DNA from: Adenophora triphylla var. japonica
Lineage: Eukaryota > Streptophyta > Magnoliopsida > Asterales > Campanulaceae
Length of the DNA stretch: 64,000 bases
Assembly: GCA_022495995.1 (NCBI GenBank)
Contig: JAFEMH010006966.1
Location: 1-64,000, forward strand
Direction: 5' to 3'
Shown here: positions 53,552 through 64,000 of the stretch, piece by piece
Layout: each line of letters starts with the position of its first letter
How positions within the stretch are numbered: position 1 is the stretch's first letter
Notes under the pieces: model-generated
Told to the model about the DNA's origin: nothing
What the model saw: only the letters and a program-made list of their open reading frames with translations
The model's database searches: none
Program-made: the position numbers and the translations under genes

Positions 53552-55355
53552 TGTGAATGTGGTGCCCAAGATCGCGGCTCTTTTTGATTTTTATTTATTT
53601 TTTGGAACCGCTTTCTCGTGTAAGGGGATCACAACCTCACATCGGTTTGGAAACATCCGGTTTAAATTAAAAAAAAATGGAGTCGCCACGCCATTTTGAT
53701 TTCCTCAAAACTTTGAAAAAAAGGATTTGGGTCCGGAGGTTAAGTTATCCTTTGGGAAGAACGGATCGTCGTTCACCCAAAGAGCCTTGTCGGAGCAAGT
53801 CTTCCAAGATCCGATTTTCATGCTTGCCTTCGTGTGTGGGATGTGTTTTTTGTAAAAGGGGGGAATGTACCAAGTGGTCTTCCGGACGTATAAACCATGA
53901 GTTGGTTATCGCTCAGGATTCTTGGGATTTTTAAGTGTTAGGGACTTTGGTCCCGTTCTCATCTTGGACTTATGATCATCATGATGAGACCTTGGGTCAC
54001 ATGTGATCGGGATAGGGACACCATTTTTATAGTCCAAGGATGAGACTCTTTAGAAAGGAATGACCTTTGCCCATCAATCCTACATCTTGAGACGATTTGA
54101 GCTTTGTCGAGATGTTTATGCTCATCTCAAGTGATGATCGGAGATATGGGGCTCAAGTTCATCCTTTTCTAAAGCAGAATCCGTCTATGGCATCTTTAAG
54201 TGGAGGAAATGATGTAAAGATAGGACCTTTACACCATTACGCTCCAAGAGATGCTCCAAGTACCAAAGGGGACTAAGGGAGGGGTGTAAAGATTGGATCT
54301 TTATACTCATCCTATGCCTTTTGTGCCTTATGAAGGTCACTAGGCAATTCTTGGAGAGAGATCCAACCATGAGGGACATGGGGAATGCATTTTAAGCTAA
54401 AGATGGAATTTTTACACTAACATATGTAATGAACATGATGCAAGCTAAGACTAGGAAATAAAAGGAAGGACCTTTATGGCTTTCCTATGTCCTTTATGAA
54501 CCTTTTAGGTGGAAAATCCTTGGAAGCAAGGTCTATGGGAAGGGGGATTGACATCCATGCATAAAGATGACATTTTTATGGAAAAAGATGACATTTTTAT
54601 ATGAAAAGATGACATTTTTATATGCAAATATGACATTTTTCACATCACCATGTGAGAGATCCACCCTAGAACAAGCCATTTTAGGTCTTATTGTTCATCC
54701 TTGGGATGGATCTTCCATGGATCCTATGTGATAGGGGAATGGGGGTATGTATGATTTACATGACTAAAGATGTGATCTTTAATGACAATATATCAAATAC
54801 CAAGCAAATAGATAGCAATATATAAAGCAAGGAGCAATATAGCAAGTAATGACAAGTATATTTCAAGAAAAAGGGGAGGAGAGTTTACCAATGGTGGTGT
54901 CCCTCTATCTCCTTGAAGTTTGCCTAGGGAAGGACCAACTTTTGAAGGGTTTTGAAGAGGGGGAGGTGGTTTTGGTTGCTCACAGCTCTCTGGAAATTCG
55001 TGTAGGTATTTTGGTAGAGTAACAATGCCTAAAACTGTATATCAAAATGAATAGAGGAGGCCTCTATTTATAGGCAGTCTGGTGATGGCTAATGAAGTCG
55101 TGCGGCTGTAACCCCAAAGCTAATGAGGCCGTGCGGTCTTATCCAGTGGTGACTCAGCTTATTTCTAGAACCATGCAAGGTGGCCTTCTAGAAGGTCATT
55201 TCTAGCGAAGGACTATGTGGAATTTTAATTCCTAGCAAGTCCTTCGCCCCTCGGAAGGTTTGGAAAAGTTCCCAAATTGCCCTGAACTTTAGGAATGTCC
55301 GGGAAATTGCCGAGAAACTTAACCGGAAGGCATGAGCCAAATTTGGGTACTTACA
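53552..55355 (-). repeat. GY4 3' LTR
   Basis: On minus, TGTAAGTACCC to CATTCACA. TATA CTATAAATA at 55064-55072 and dyads upstream at 55094-55137. A PBS-like GAGTCGCCAC (53680-53689) lies 129-138 bases inside the end. A short tandem run of AAGATGACATTTTTATATG stands at 54562-54640. Frames inside are short and without motifs. Confidence 0.88.
55064..55137 (-). promoter_or_regulatory. GY4 LTR promoter with paired CG-rich sites
   Basis: On plus, GAAGTCGTGCGGCT (55094-55107) and GAGGCCGTGCGGTC (55125-55138). On minus they precede the TATA CTATAAATA (55064-55072) by about 20 bases. The GRRGYCGTGCGGC word recurs at both antisense gene promoters of this element. Confidence 0.68.
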
Positions 55356-55370
55356 GAAGCCCCTCGGCAA
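55356..55370 (-). promoter_or_regulatory. GY4 polypurine tract
   Basis: On minus TTGCCGAGGGGCTTC directly precedes the LTR. Nearly identical to the GY2 tract. Confidence 0.82.
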
Positions 55371-55439
55371 CGTCACTTGCAGGGAAAATGGGGTTGTCGA
55401 TAAAAAAGAATCCAATCTGGCGAACTGCCGAGACGGATT

Positions 55440-55970
55440 GGGTGACCAAGGTGGTCGAGTGGTTGAACCTTTGGAAGGCTACCTACGTATCCCGGAGGAA
55501 TCAAGCCATGATCGTAGTTCGGAATAGATCCACTGGGGAAAGGGGGTGTCATATGTGATGAATTGGCTGAACCTAAAGTAGGCTACCTATGTATCCTGGA
55601 GGAATCAAGCCAGGTCGTAGTTCTGGGTCCACTGAGGAATGGCAAAGAGAAATTGGTCCCTTGCTAGGAATATGGAAGGAAAGTGACCTAGGAGGTCAGA
55701 TGACTGATCCTACTGGGGATATGCTAGATGAAAGAAGAAGTGACCAATGTGGTCGGATATCTGGACCTCTATGAGGGGCTACTTCACCACTGAGGAGTGA
55801 TGAATGAAAAGGGTGACCATTGTGGTCGGATGGCTGGACCTTTTATGAAAGGCTCATGCACCACTGAGGAGTGATGAATGAAAAGGGTGACCATTGTGGT
55901 CGGATGGCTGGACCTTTTATGAAAGGCTACCTACGTATTCCGGAGGAATCAAGCCTTGGTCGTAGTTCAA
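55440..55970 (+). repeat. CB1 repeats next to GY4 3' LTR
   Basis: Three copies of the block: GGCTACCTACGTATCCCGGA ... CGTAGTTC at about 55477-55525, a diverged copy at 55581-55622 and a third at 55925-55966. They lie within larger repeats that start GTGACCATTGTGGTCGGATG (about 55755-55970). The spacing of CCTACGT to CGTAGTTC is constant. Confidence 0.75.
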
Positions 55971-56004
55971 GTCTCACTAGATAGTTATGAACGATGTCTA
56001 GGAT

Positions 56005-56160
56005 CCTTGAGATTTTGACGATTAATGGAGGAGTCACCTGATTGACAATTAATGGAGGTTGTCACCTAATTTGACAATTAATGGAGGTTGTCACCTGATT
56101 GACAATTAATGGAGGTTGTCACCTAATTAACAATTAATGGAGGTTGTCACCTGAAGAAAC
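56005..56160. repeat. GY4 tandem array 1, 28-bp units
   Basis: Five units of GACAATTAATGGAGGTTGTC plus ACCTAATT or ACCTGATT. Confidence 0.9.
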
Positions 56161-56930
56161 TAAAGCTTACATCACTATCGAGTAGATAGAGGTAGCTATA
56201 GTTGGAAAACTAAAGCGTACTTCACTATTGAGGAGATAGAGGTAGCTAAAGTTGGAAAACTTTAGCGTACTTCACTATCTACGAGATAGAGGTAGCTAAA
56301 GTTGGAAAACTAAAGCGTACTTCACCATCTGTGAGATAGAGGTAGCTAAAGTTTGGAGAACTTGAGCGTACTTCACCATCTGTGAGATAGAGGTAGCTAA
56401 AGTTTAGAGAACTTGAGCGTACTTCACCATCTGTGAGATAGAGATAGCTAAAGTTTGGAGAACTTGAGCGTACTTCACCATCTGTGAGATAGAGGTAGCT
56501 AAAGTTTGGAGAACTTGAGTGTACTTCACCATCTGTGAGAAAGAGGTAGCTAAAGTTTAGAGAACTTGAGCGTACTTCACCATCTGTGAGATAGAGGTAG
56601 CTAAAGTTGGGAAAACTTGAGCGTACTTCACCATCTGTGAGATAGAGGTAGCTAAAGTTTGGAGAACTTGAGCGTACTTCACCATCTGTGAGATAGAGGT
56701 AGCTAAAATTTGGAGAACTTGAGCGTACTTCACCATCTGTGAGATAGAGGTAGCTAAAGTTTGGAGAACTTGAGCGTACTTCACTATCTTATGAGATAGA
56801 GGTAGCAAAAGTTTGAAGAACTTGAGCGTACTTCACTATCTTATGAGATAGAGGTAGCTAAAGTTTGAAGAACTTGAGCGTACTTCACTATCTATGAGAT
56901 AGAGGTAGCTAAAGTTTAGGGTTTTGACAA
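56160..56930. repeat. GY4 tandem array 2, units of about 51 bp
   Basis: About fifteen units built on GAACTTGAGCGTACTTCACC, ATCTGTGAGATAGAGGTAGC and TAAAGTTTGGA. The middle units are nearly identical and the edges more diverged. The minus-strand frame at 56557-56808 is a by-product. Directly contiguous copies without spacers exclude a CRISPR. Confidence 0.93.
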
Positions 56931-57117
56931 TTCGGAGGATGTCACCTAGCGTTATTCTGTTATAACGGAAGTAATGGAGGCGACTCGGGAGGAAAGTTTA
57001 TTCTTTTAAGAGATAACGGATATCCTTGGGAAACATCGTTATTCTGGTTAAGAAATAACGGGAGTGATATACCTAAGTGATAAGTCCAGGGGCAAAGATG
57101 TAATTTCTGCTCAGAGC

Positions 57118-57196
57118 GAATGAGGCCGCCAGGCATGAGATGAGGGAAAAAGAGGCCGTACGGCTTTGAATTCAATTTCACCAGATTATTTAAACT
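57118..57196 (+). promoter_or_regulatory. aORF1 promoter of GY4 with CG-rich sites
   Basis: AATGAGGCCGCCAGGC (57119-57134) and GAGGCCGTACGGCT (57152-57165, with the perfect palindrome GCCGTACGGC) precede a TATA-like ATTATTTAAAC (57186-57196) and the ATG at 57309. Confidence 0.55.
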
Positions 57197-57308
57197 GAAT
57201 TTGAAACGGGCAAACAGCATTGCTGTTTTGTTTTCTGCCGAGGAAGAGGGAGAGAGAAGAGAGAGATTTTTCAAAAAAAAATTAATTCTCTTGCTTTCTT
57301 GGCTTAGG

Positions 57309-59931
57309 ATGGATCCGGAAGGGAACATAGTGCCTAGGCAAGCGTGAAGAAACATATCGGAAGCCGCTAGGAGGAGGAGGAGGGAGCTTGTTCGAACGGA
57401 GAGGAAGTATGACTTCAACACGCCTCCGTCTGAGCTTTATCCCGGTAGGGGAGAGCACAAATCTACGAAACCTCAATCTATTGGGGTAAGCATTCTTGAT
57501 TTGCTTGATTTCGTCAATTTTGATTGGAATTTTGATTGACTTATGGCTTGACCCGATTTTTAGGAATTTTTTGAATTTTCCTATGAATTTTGTTGATGAT
57601 TTTGGAATTTTGATGATTAACCTATGAGGCTAAGGAGATAAATGAACATGCATGCGCAATTTATTTGAAAAATAATGAGAATGACTCATTTTTTGAAAAT
57701 AAAGTAAGAAAAATAATGTCTAAAATGTGACGGAGTCCTTGCATGTGCTAGAACTAGGTCAATTCTTGATCATGGATGGGAAAACAAGATTTTGGACGAT
57801 GAAAAGGATTCATGCATGCCATTTTGAAAAATTAATGCTTATGTGCAAAGAATTTTGTGAAAGTTGGAATTTTTGTGCTTGAGAGAGCAATGTGCTTGAC
57901 ATGGCGTGTTTCAAATGATGAAAGACATGTTTTCTTGACAAAGGATGCTAGAATCTTTTATGAATGCTTTTCTTTGAAAATATGTGCATTTTTGAATATA
58001 TGCATGCTTTTGAGATGAGATGAAGGACTGACACGTTTTTTTTTTTTTTGTGCTTTCTTACAGGAGAACAAGTCGAGGGGACCTTCTGAGGTTGCTGTGA
58101 AGCTATGGGACAGGATGCCCAACTTTGAGAAAGATGGGGTGAACCCTAAGCAGCTGGTAATGGCTACCGGCCTTGACTTGTTTATTGATGCTATCAGCAG
58201 AGGTATCCATGTGACCTCTAAGAGTAAGGGGCTGGTCCAGGCCCTTTCAGAGTTCTGGTGGGACACCACCCACAGCTTTCATCTCAGCTGGGGGGAAATC
58301 ACAGTGATGCCAGCCGACTTCACTGCTATTACAGGCTTGCAGTTCACTGGGAGGCCTGTGACCTGGAGAGACCACATTACTGCGGAGGAGTTTAGAGCTT
58401 TGGTAGGGTTTGACCTACGTCCTAAGGGACTGGGGATGGAGACGAGATATGTGGAGGTGGCGGTCCTGGAGTGCATGTAGGGGTTTGCCGCCAACGAGGT
58501 GACTGCCAACCAGCTCTCGAGAGCTTTCTTGTGGTTGATGCTGTCGGTCACCATCTTTGCCAACTCTGGGACACTGGCTATGATGTGCCTGCTTGACTCT
58601 TTGGAGAATCTGGATGAGGTTGGGGCGGTCTCTTGGGGTGAGGCCGAATTGGCGGAGCTTTACTTTTCTCTGAATATGTACAGCCGGAACAAGGTTGCTT
58701 CTATGGACTGCTTCTCTTTTGCTCTGGAGGTAGTCTCTCTTTCCTTTCTCTCTTTTATCTTTTCTATCTAGAGACTTTTATGAGAGAAAATGACCCTTTT
58801 GTCTTGAACATGCAGGTCTGGTTTTGTGAGGTGATTGGGTTCTTTCCCTAGAAACAGCAGAGTGATCCAGAGATCTTCCCGGCCATGATTTGTTGGAGGG
58901 GAGAGGCTAGAGACAAGTTTATCGGGAAGACCCGGATCACTTTTGACTACAAGATGGTTAGATCGGTCATCAACGGGGATGGTCATGAGGGAGTGGATTT
59001 TTACCCTTGGGGGAGGTACCTAGAGGTCCTGCTAGGGGATGTCGTGGAGGCAACTAGGTAGAGGAGGTGGTTGACGGGGCTGACTTGTGACGTCATATAC
59101 TTGGGGACCGCTTCTCTAGGGAGCATGGCCATGTCCCTCCTTTGGACGCCATCACTCCTCACAATCCTCCACCGCGTATGATGCAGCCCAGGGACTGGTC
59201 AGAGGATGAGATTGCTAGGTATCAAGATGGCGTGGCGGCCGAGGAGTATTTTGACTTGGCTACCCAGTATGCCACCTTTGTGGAGCAGCGGTTGAGGACG
59301 CCGCAGAAGCTAGTGAAGCTGGCTGTTACTCAGGGATACGGGGAAGCTGAGCCGATGACCCGCCTATGCCTCCTGCTCATCTCTCCTACGTGGTCAACGG
59401 GGTACCAAGGAGGTTCGTTATACCTGTTCCTGACATGAGGGAGCCTCGGTATACTTTGCCACCTGATAGCACTGTAATTACCTCTAGGGTCTCTTCTCTT
59501 TTTCGGATTTCTTTGTTTTCTGCGATTTTGAGATTTCTTGAGATTTTCTGAGTTTTCCTTCTCTTTTCTCTCAGGTTCCTGCTCGTTCATACGATGGCTT
59601 GGTACGGCAGAACAGGGGCTGGAAGGATGTGTGCCGATCCCTTCTGAGGAAGTTGGCTTGTGCTTCCCGGGCTGGGGTGAACGTGAAGGAGCCCGTGCGC
59701 AAAAGAAGGCACGTCGGAAGCACATCATCTACCTCCTTGGCCTCAGAGTCTGCGACCTCCTCTACCAGTGCTATGCCTCGGGGACAGGGACCCAACACGA
59801 GCATCCTGGAGCAGCTAGCGGAGTACGAACATGTGAACGTCAACCTCTATGACGTGAGTGACTGTGAAGACTTGATGAAGGATCCTAGCTTCTATGAGCT
59901 GAGCCGCGACGACGAGGGGTCGGAGGCTTAG
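57309..59931 (+). pseudogene. aORF1 of GY4, spliced plant-mobile-domain-like gene, antisense to pol
   Basis: Exon 1 (57309-57485) encodes MDPEGNIVPRQA, a stop, and an arginine-rich stretch, ending at GTAAGC. Exon 2 (58064-58729) follows a T-rich tract and TACAG and has AVKLWDRMPNFEKDGVN, WGEITVMPADFTAITGLQF, and VSWGEAELAELYFSLNMYSR before a GT donor. Exon 3 (58816 to about 59490) has FPAMICWRGEARDKFI and DWSEDEIARYQDGVAAEEYF, with a frameshift near 59360. The last exon (59575-59931) has KEPVRKRRHVG, a possible nuclear signal. The order equals GY1 aORF1. Stops at about 57345, 58478, 58849 and 59059, mostly TAG/TGA of the C-to-T kind. Confidence 0.75.
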
Positions 59932-60248
59932 GATTCCTTAGGATTGATCTAGGAACAAGAAAACAGACAATGAACACTTTTATGCACATTTTGTTTATTT
60001 TTCGTTTTATTTGGGCGCCGATGGGGCGAAAATAATGTATTACTCTTTTATTTGCTTTTCTAATTTATGCTTTATGAATTTGCATATTACTTGAGCCTCG
60101 GGGCAGTTTTTTGCTTGGAAATGGGGCTGAAACTGGGCCAAAATGGTTTGTGATGGCATATAATTGCATGAATGGTATTTGGATATGTTTTTGTACAGGT
60201 TTCATTGAGAAAGTGGGGTGAGAACTCCACTTGGGCAGCAGCTAGAGG
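59932..60248. other. Spacer between aORF1 and aORF2 of GY4
   Basis: AT-rich; likely the 3' UTR of aORF1. A hairpin TGCTGCAGA-TTTTTTTT-CTGCAGCA begins at its right edge (60249-60273). Confidence 0.5.
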
Positions 60249-60362
60249 TGCTGCAGATTTTTTTTCTGCAGCAAGAAAAAGAAGTCGTCCGGCCTGGTCT
60301 TGAGGCAAATGAAGCCGTGCGGCCAGAAGTCTTGTCTGAACTGGTTTTTTCAAAATAAAATC
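60249..60362 (+). promoter_or_regulatory. aORF2 promoter of GY4 with CG-rich sites
   Basis: GAAGTCGTCCGGCC (60281-60294) and GAAGCCGTGCGGCC (60311-60324) are followed by a weak TATA-like AAAATAAAATC (60352-60362). The ATG of aORF2 is at 60459. The sites repeat the GY4 LTR word. Confidence 0.55.
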
Positions 60363-60458
60363 AAGGCTTGGCCTTTTCATTTCATTTTCACTCTAGACTC
60401 GTCCCAACTGATCCCAGAGCATATTTTTGACCAAAAACATCAACTTTGATCACTTGCC

Positions 60459-61942
60459 ATGGAGAAACCCATCAGATTGCAAAAGGGGAAGAGAGACCGT
60501 TTTCTGTCTGATCTTCAATCCAATCAAACAAGAGGCTATTCGATACCACCTTCAAGATCAAGTCTTTATGGCATTTGAAGGATCTCCCGCCCGATTGGGA
60601 CCTTTTGAGAGCCGCGGCAAGGTTTTGAGACGTCCGGAGACATGTTTACTGCTTTTCTTACAATGAGCTCGTCCCAACTTATGAAGACTTTCGAGCATTG
60701 ATTGGGGGTCCAGAAATTGAGGCTGTGTCGATTCCTCTGACCGGAGACATGCCGGTGGCGGTAAAGCTGGCATCTTTTCTGCAAATCCCTCTGGGAGAGG
60801 CTGAGGGGATGATGGTAGCCCCAGACAGGATTGACCTTTCTGATATCCCGGGCAGGTTAGGGTCTCTGGATATGGCTACGACCACGGTGGCTATGGATGC
60901 CTTTATCCTCTGCGTGTTCTCATTTTTGTTCACTGCTGAGTCCGTAGGGGTCTGTCATGGTGGCCTTTTGGACATGGTCAGGGATTGTAGGGCTGGGAAG
61001 GATATTATCCCACTGGTTTTGGGTGAGACCCTGCATGGCATTGACAGGATGGCTAGGGGAGACCATTTCATGAGGTCTGGGAGCCCGGCGGTGCTGACTC
61101 TATGGTTGCAGGAGAGGCTTGGGGCTTTGCCGGGGGCTTCGCCTACTCAGTGCCCATGGGTGATTTCTCAGAGGGGTGCACCTAGGCAACAGGACCAGGG
61201 TAGCTGGGAGCTGATGATGGCTAGGTTGTCCACCTCGGACATTCGCTGGTGGGTACCTCATTGGAGATTGCAGACCCGGAGGACATTTCAGGAGTCCTAT
61301 GTAGTGAGGGTTCCAGGGCTTTCTTGGTCATCCTTCTACATACCCTGCTTAGTATCCAGGCAGTTCGGGACATTGCAGGAGCCGTTGGGCGATTGGGAGG
61401 ACATCCGTACCATGGAGGTAGTGTCTTTTGACATGAGGGATCCAGCCAGCTTCTCATTTTTCTCGAGGGCTTGGACATACACTGCTTTCCCACCCAGGGC
61501 CATTCTCAAGAGCAGGAAGAGTACTATCTTGACCACGGCCTACTTGGACTGGTACGAGAAGGAGATGGGAGCGACTCAGGTCGTTTTGGGAGAGAGACGT
61601 CAGGCTTTATTCGGGGCTGACTGCGACTCGAGTAGGACTCTGAGGGAGACTGAAGCCAAGGTGAGTCGCCATAACCAGTCGGGTGACCTTATTAGGGATA
61701 TGGAGGCTCGATATGAGAGGCTTTCGGAAGTCACTCCCTTGACTGAGGCTCAGAGGGAGGAAGTACGGACTCGTGCCCGGGTTAAGAAGACACTTATTGA
61801 CACGGGTTTGATGGAGGCTCCAGTGAGGATACCTGAGATTGGGATGAGGGAGACCGACATCATTGAGAAGAAAAGGAAGAACACTCGACGGGGTCGAGGT
61901 AAAGGGAAGAAGAACAAGGAAGACACAGTGAATGACAACTGA
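60459..61942 (+). pseudogene. aORF2 of GY4, DUF7745-like, antisense to pol
   Basis: The first 80 codons are damaged by a frame change near 60550 and a stop near 60628 in the FWD motif (LWHLKDLPPDWDLLRAAARF read in one frame). From 60698 to the stop at 61940-61942 the frame is open for 414 codons: PTYEDFRALIGGPEIE at its start, KDIIPLVLGETLHGIDRMAR, GSPAVLTLWLQERL, WWVPHWRLQTRRTFQ, SSFYIPCLVSRQF, and a strongly basic tail (KKRKNTRRGRGKGKKNK) that looks like a nuclear signal. It aligns along its length with GY2 aORF2. No enzyme motif is visible. Confidence 0.78.
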
Positions 61943-62614
61943 TAGATCTTTTCCTAGGATTCCCTTATTGCCATTTACAAACACAGTAGTTTATTAGGCC
62001 TTTTATTGTATTTTAGATCTTTGTAGCAGGTTAACAGAGTCAAGAGTAGACCGTGCTTGAACTCATCAAGAAGTTTTTAACTTGTAATTAACAAGAGATA
62101 TTATCTTAGAAATTTATTCAAGACACATTTCATGGAAACTTAGATGTCTTATTTATTGTTTAGACCGAACCATTGCTGGCTGCCTACGTTCCCCTTTTAC
62201 AAGAAAGACTAAGGGGCTCAGGTCTTCGTAGTTCATTCTCGTGAACTATCGGGATTTTTGTTCTTTTGGTCTTTTATTTTTTTTTATGTGCAACCCTGTC
62301 TTTTGCCTAGACTGCCCTTTTTGGGTTTTCAGCCTAGCTGGGCATTACTCTTTTTGCACTAAGATTTCTTTCTTTTTTTTATTTTTTCTCTCTTTTTTTT
62401 TTATGTGCAGCCCTGTCTTTTGCCTAAACTGCCCCTTTTGGGTTTTTCAGCCTAGCTGGGCATTACTCTTTTTGCACTAAGATTTTTTTTTTTTTATGTG
62501 AAACCCTGTCTTTTGCCTAGACTGCCCTTTTTTTGAGGATTTTCAGCCTAGCTGGGTATTACTCTTTTGCACTAGGTATATTTTTTTTCTTTTTCTTTTT
62601 TTTATTTTTTTTTA
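61943..62614. other. Convergent zone of GY4 between pol and aORF2
   Basis: Block CB1 (62160-62234: AGACCGAACC, GCCTACGTTCCCC, AAGGGGCTC, TTCGTAGTTC) is followed by three tandem units of about 110 bases that each contain block CB2 (62305-62343, 62421-62460, 62515-62557) and a T-rich run. The same order as in GY1 and GY2. Confidence 0.68.
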
Positions 62615-64000
62615 GACATAGTACTGCGGAGCTTATCACCGTTGACCGGGTGGACAAAAGGGATTGCCGTCCGTGTCCGCAAGCTTCATTGCTCCTCCCG
62701 ATAGTATCTTCTGCACCACATACGGGCCGATTCAAACGGGTTCCCACTTTCCCAGGGGGTTGTCTCTGGTAGGGGGCTTTACCTTTAACACTAGGTCACC
62801 CTCTTTGATGTCCCTGGCCTTGACTTTTTTGTCGAATGCCCTGGCCATTCGCCTCTGGTAGGCTCGGGTGTGCTCCATGGCTTTTAGCCTTCTTTCTTCA
62901 AGCATGGCCAACTCATCGTGCCGACTGCGTAACCATTCTACTTCATTGACACTGTTTTCCAGGAGGACCCTTAGTGACGGGATTTCCAACTCCACGGGCA
63001 ACACTGCTTCCATCCCGTAAGTTAGGGCAAATGGAGTTTCTCCCGTAGCTGTTCTGACAGACGTTCTGTAGCCCAAGAGTGCCAGGTGCAACTTTTCGGG
63101 CCAATCACGACCACGGGTGGCCATTTTTCGGATAATCCGCTCGAGCGTCTTATTGGCAGTTTCTACGGCTCCATTAGTCTGAGGTCTGTATGGGGACGAC
63201 TTGTGGCGAGTGATTCTTAATTCTGACAGCAATCTATCGCAGTCCCCTTCAAAGTGGGACCCGTTATCTGAAATGACCTCATTGGGCACCCCGTATCTAC
63301 ACATAATGTTTTCTTTGATGAACTGGGCCACTTTTCTGGAAGTGAGGACCTTTTAGGACTTGGCCTCTACCCACTTGGTGAAGTAGTCGACTGCCACTAA
63401 CACGAATTCATGCCCATTGCTTCCTGCCGGGGCTATCTTCCCTATCACGTCAATACCCCAAGTTGTAAACGGCCAAGGAGTTGTCATGCAGTACAGGTCA
63501 TGAGGCGGAAGATGATTGAGGTTGGCAAACCGTTGGCATTTGTCGCACTGTCGGACATGCTGGACACAGTCTGTTTCCATGGAAATCCAGTAGTAACCCA
63601 TTCTGAGGATCACTTGCATCAATGCTCTGGCATTCATATGAGGACCGCAGGGACCATTGTGGACTTCGGTCATTAATTCTCTGGCCCTTTCTTGGGTGAC
63701 ACACAGGAGGAGTGGTCCCTGGTACCGTTTCTTGTACAGGTTGCCCCCTAGGATGACATAATGGGAGGCCAACCATTTCAGGGCTTGCAAGCTCTTGGCC
63801 TTGATGCCTTCCCTTGGTCTACCTTCTTCGTCTCTGAAAGCTGACTCTCCATCTTTGAGGAACTGATAAATCTGACGGTACCTGGGTTCCTTTACAGGCT
63901 CGGGTCCCAAGTCTATTTCACAACAGAAAGTCAGGGCTTCTCTTCTACCCACTCTGAAGGGTTTTATTGCCTTTCCCTTGGGGATCTCTACTAGTGAGGC
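62615..64000 (-). pseudogene. GY4 integrase and end of RNase H
   Basis: Frame 63952-63353 has the C-terminal linker after aRNH, the zinc region VHNGPCGPHMNAR ... CDKCQRFANLNHL, and WGIDVIGKIAPAG. A TAA at 63353-63355 interrupts AKS-KVLTSRK. Frame 63331-62732 has VISDNGSHFEGD, NGAVETANKTLE and LTYGMEAVLPVELEIPSL. The C-terminal GPYVV-like segment reaches about 62615 with a further frame change. Upstream pol lies beyond the window. Confidence 0.88.

Larger units (their letters stand above)
53552..64000 (-). mobile_element. GY4, Tat-type gypsy element with antisense cassette, runs off right edge
   Basis: The 3' LTR (53552-55355) is identified as the 3' copy because a polypurine tract adjoins its TG end. 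Then, on plus, CB1 copies, tandem arrays, aORF1, aORF2, the convergent zone, and minus-strand integrase and RNase H end reaching the window edge. The arrangement equals GY1 item by item. It is inserted in the GY3 leader next to CCCGC (53547-53551); the other target copy is outside. Confidence 0.88.

Noticed and set aside
53552..55355. This LTR as the 5' LTR of GY3
   Set aside because: Its TG end is joined to a polypurine tract on the side of GY4, and no primer site lies between it and the GY3 gag; it fits the 3' LTR of GY4 inserted into the GY3 leader.
56160..56930. Regular repeats resembling a CRISPR array
   Set aside because: Units are contiguous with no unique spacers, and the setting is a plant retrotransposon; this is a tandem array.
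1..64000. tRNA, rRNA or other structural RNA genes
   Set aside because: No cloverleaf-like or rRNA-like sequence was noticed by eye; tRNA-like words are only the primer binding sites of the elements.

Overview
This window looks like gene-poor, heterochromatic nuclear DNA of a flowering plant, probably a eudicot. The evidence is a stack of nested LTR retrotransposons, plant-type copia elements primed by initiator tRNA-Met, long Ty3/gypsy elements of the Tat/Ogre type with two RNase H domains, a CACTA DNA transposon, and captured exon pieces of plant genes (poly(A)-binding protein, an AGL11-like MADS factor). No intact host gene, tRNA, rRNA or CRISPR was seen. Species cannot be fixed from the sequence alone.

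Layout. 1-3854: decayed retroelement DNA, namely an inverted LTR remnant and a broken plus-strand gag. 3855-19600: GY1, a complete but mutated minus-strand Tat-like gypsy element. 19601-30444: GY2, the right part of a plus-strand Tat-like element. 30445-32313 and 46913-49248: CO-A, a decayed copia element split by CO-B. 32314-46912: CO-B, a copia element with two LTRs, iMet primer site and a near-perfect target duplication. Its 5' LTR is split by a CACTA transposon (32747-39370, ATG target duplication), which itself holds a TAA-flanked inverted-repeat element (32858-34294) filled by a minisatellite. 49249-53551: GY3, a minus-strand Tat-like gypsy element cut by CO-A in its reverse transcriptase and by GY4 in its leader. 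53552-64000: GY4, a minus-strand Tat-like element that runs off the right edge. The inferred order of insertion is GY3, then CO-A and GY4, then GY2 and CO-B, then CACTA and its inner element. GY1 came after whatever it interrupts.

The most interesting system is in the gypsy elements. GY1, GY2 and GY4 each carry, between integrase and 3' LTR, one or two genes on the strand opposite to gag-pol. aORF1 (GY1, GY4) is a spliced plant-mobile-domain-like protein. aORF2 (GY1, GY2, GY4) is a second, related-looking uncharacterised protein (probably the family I know as DUF7745). Each of these genes, and each LTR promoter, has a pair of short CG-rich dyads upstream. The dyad word is shared by the promoters of one element and differs between elements: ATCTCGCGCGAGAT in GY1, TGTCNCGCGACA-like in GY2, GRRGYCGTGCGGCC-like in GY4. 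This is what one would expect if each element encodes, or depends on, a factor that reads its own word at both its LTR and its antisense genes. Copia elements CO-A and CO-B have comparable paired dyads upstream of their TATA boxes.

Other structure repeated across the gypsy elements: a block of about 65 bp (CCTACGT...CGTAGTTC) next to the 3' LTR, downstream of integrase and, in GY1, in the leader; a second repeated hairpin block (CCTAG...GCCC...GGG...CCTAGC) in the convergent zone between pol and aORF2; element-specific tandem arrays in the same slot between 3' LTR and antisense cassette; and a PBS-like 10-mer echoed inside the end of the LTR. Reading was by eye, so similarities between elements are given without percentages.
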